Below are positions 5,471 through 6,462 of a stretch of 6,462 nucleotides of DNA, piece by piece. A model generated the notes under the pieces. It was not told the DNA's origin. It worked only from the letters and a program-made list of their open reading frames with translations, and did no database searches. This DNA comes from Chloroflexota bacterium. Its GTDB lineage: Bacteria > Chloroflexota > Limnocylindria > Limnocylindrales > CSP1-4. Position 1 is the first letter of the stretch, and each line of letters begins with the position of its first letter. The stretch covers positions 1 through 6,462 of the forward strand of contig JAKAHL010000120.1 in assembly GCA_021815005.1 (NCBI GenBank), given 5' to 3'. The translations under genes and the position numbers were made by a program.

Positions 5471-6462
5471 GCGACCAGGTCCGCGCCGCCCTCACCGCGA
5501 TCGTGGACGGCGGCACCCTCAGCCTCGAGCAGGCGGCAGCCGCCATGGGCGCGGTCATGGACGGCGAGGCGACCCCGAGCCAGCTCGCGGCCATGCTGAT
5601 GGGCCTGCGGATGCGCGGCGAGACCGTGGACGAGCTGGCCGGATTCGCGACCGCCATGCGCGATCGCGTGCTGCGCGTGGCGGCGCCCGACGGCGCGATC
5701 GACATCGTCGGCACCGGCGGCGACGGCTCGAACACGTTCAACATCAGCACCACCTCGGCGCTGGTCGTGGCGGCCGCGGGCGTGCCGGTCGCCAAGCACG
5801 GCAACCGGGCGATCACCTCCAAGTCCGGCTCGGCCGACGTGCTGGACGCGCTGGGCGTGCGGATCGAGCACGACCCCGCCTCCGCCGCCGCCTCGCTGCT
5901 CGCCCACGGCTTCGCGTTCATGAGCGCGCAGCTGTTCCATCCGGCGATGCGGTACGCGGGCCCGACCCGCCGCGAGATCGGCGTCCGGACCGCGTTCAAC
6001 CTGCTCGGCCCGCTCACGAACCCGGCCGGCGCGCGGCGCGCGCTCATCGGCGTGGGCGATCCGGTGGCAGCCGCGCGGATCGCCGAGGTGGTCGGCCGCC
6101 TGGGCACGGACCGCACGTTCGTGATCCACGGCGACGGCGTGGACGAGCTTCCGCTCGACGGGTCAGGCGTGCTGTACCGCGTCGGTCCCGATGGCACCAT
6201 CGAGCGCGAGGCGGTGGTCGCCACGAGGCTCGGCCTGGTCGCGGCGCCGACGCGACGCCTGGCCGGCGGGACCGCCGCCGAGAATGCTCGGATCACCGAG
6301 TCGGTGCTGCGCGGCGAGCCCGGCGCCCGGCGCGACGTCGTGCTGCTCAACGCTGGGGCGGCGCTCCTGGTGGCCGGGGTCGTGGAGCGGCTGGAGGACG
6401 GCATCGAGCGGGCGGCGCTCACGATCGACGCCGGGCTTGGCACTGATCTGCTGGAGCGGTTG
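5467..6462 (+). CDS. trpD: Anthranilate phosphoribosyltransferase, 3' end missing
   Basis: The frame is open from ATG 5467 to the window edge, 332 residues without a stop; the family is usually about 340-350 residues, so only the extreme C-terminus is missing. The enzyme joins anthranilate to PRPP to give phosphoribosyl-anthranilate, step two of the pathway. Motifs are an N-terminal helical domain (1-75), the glycine-rich PRPP loop DIVGTGGDGSNTFNIST (79-95), KHGNRAITSKSGSADVL (110-126), HPAMRYAGPTRREIGVRT (158-175, anthranilate site), FNLLGPLTNP (177-186), and the metal-binding Asp226-Glu227 in HGDGVDELPLDG. GGAGG at 5455-5459 lies 7 bases before the start. ATGA (5467-5470) overlaps the trpG stop, so all three genes are likely one coupled transcript. 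The gene is of the stand-alone type, not a TrpG-TrpD fusion. Further trp genes may follow beyond the window. Confidence 0.97.
   Translation, partial: MSDQVRAALTAIVDGGTLSLEQAAAAMGAVMDGEATPSQLAAMLMGLRMRGETVDELAGFATAMRDRVLRVAAPDGAIDIVGTGGDGSNTFNISTTSALVVAAAGVPVAKHGNRAITSKSGSADVLDALGVRIEHDPASAAASLLAHGFAFMSAQLFHPAMRYAGPTRREIGVRTAFNLLGPLTNPAGARRALIGVGDPVAAARIAEVVGRLGTDRTFVIHGDGVDELPLDGSGVLYRVGPDGTIEREAVVATRLGLVAAPTRRLAGGTAAENARITESVLRGEPGARRDVVLLNAGAALLVAGVVERLEDGIERAALTIDAGLGTDLLERL

Noticed and set aside
5200..6443. Long antisense and alternate-frame open stretches over trpG and trpD
   Set aside because: The + strand frame from 5467 encodes unmistakable TrpD motifs throughout; the others are shadows with no recognisable fold.

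Overview
The window is very GC-rich, with codon third positions almost all G or C. All five genes lie on the + strand, and two of them run off the window edges. It holds two unrelated units: the end of an ABC-type export locus, and the start of a tryptophan biosynthesis operon with its full control region. The organism is a high-GC bacterium that uses a tRNA-sensing T-box riboswitch for a trp operon. T-boxes are known in Firmicutes, Actinobacteria, Chloroflexi, Deinococcales and some deltaproteobacteria. Base composition and gene content favour Chloroflexota or Actinomycetota over low-GC Firmicutes, but the phylum is an inference and not certain.

Region 1 (1-2646): the 3' part of a membrane-fusion (HlyD/MacA-like) adaptor gene, a 112-base gap with a strong hairpin, then a complete 403-residue MacB/FtsX-type ABC permease. 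No ATP-binding subunit lies between them, so the ATPase should be upstream of the window or elsewhere.

Region 2 (2647-3185): 539 bases without a credible protein gene. It holds a 17-base direct repeat with embedded palindromes, a good sigma-70-type promoter (TTGACG, 17 bases, GATACT) and a complete T-box leader. In the leader, Stem I can be folded by eye and places UGG (Trp) as specifier codon. The canonical T-box motif GGGTGGCACCGCGG can form an antiterminator that competes with a terminator-like hairpin just before trpE.

Region 3 (3186-6462): trpE, trpG and trpD (the last lacking only its extreme 3' end), joined by 4-base GTGA and ATGA start/stop overlaps. TrpE and TrpG form anthranilate synthase, and TrpD transfers phosphoribosyl to anthranilate. 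Together they are the first two steps from chorismate to tryptophan. The inferred logic is that uncharged tRNA-Trp binds the leader, stabilises the antiterminator and allows transcription of the operon, with TrpE feedback inhibition (LLES motif present) as a second layer.

No new kind of system is evident. The most informative element is the Trp-specific T-box in a high-GC, probably non-Firmicute setting. It is also a place where trpE is easily given a false N-terminal extension of 89 residues.
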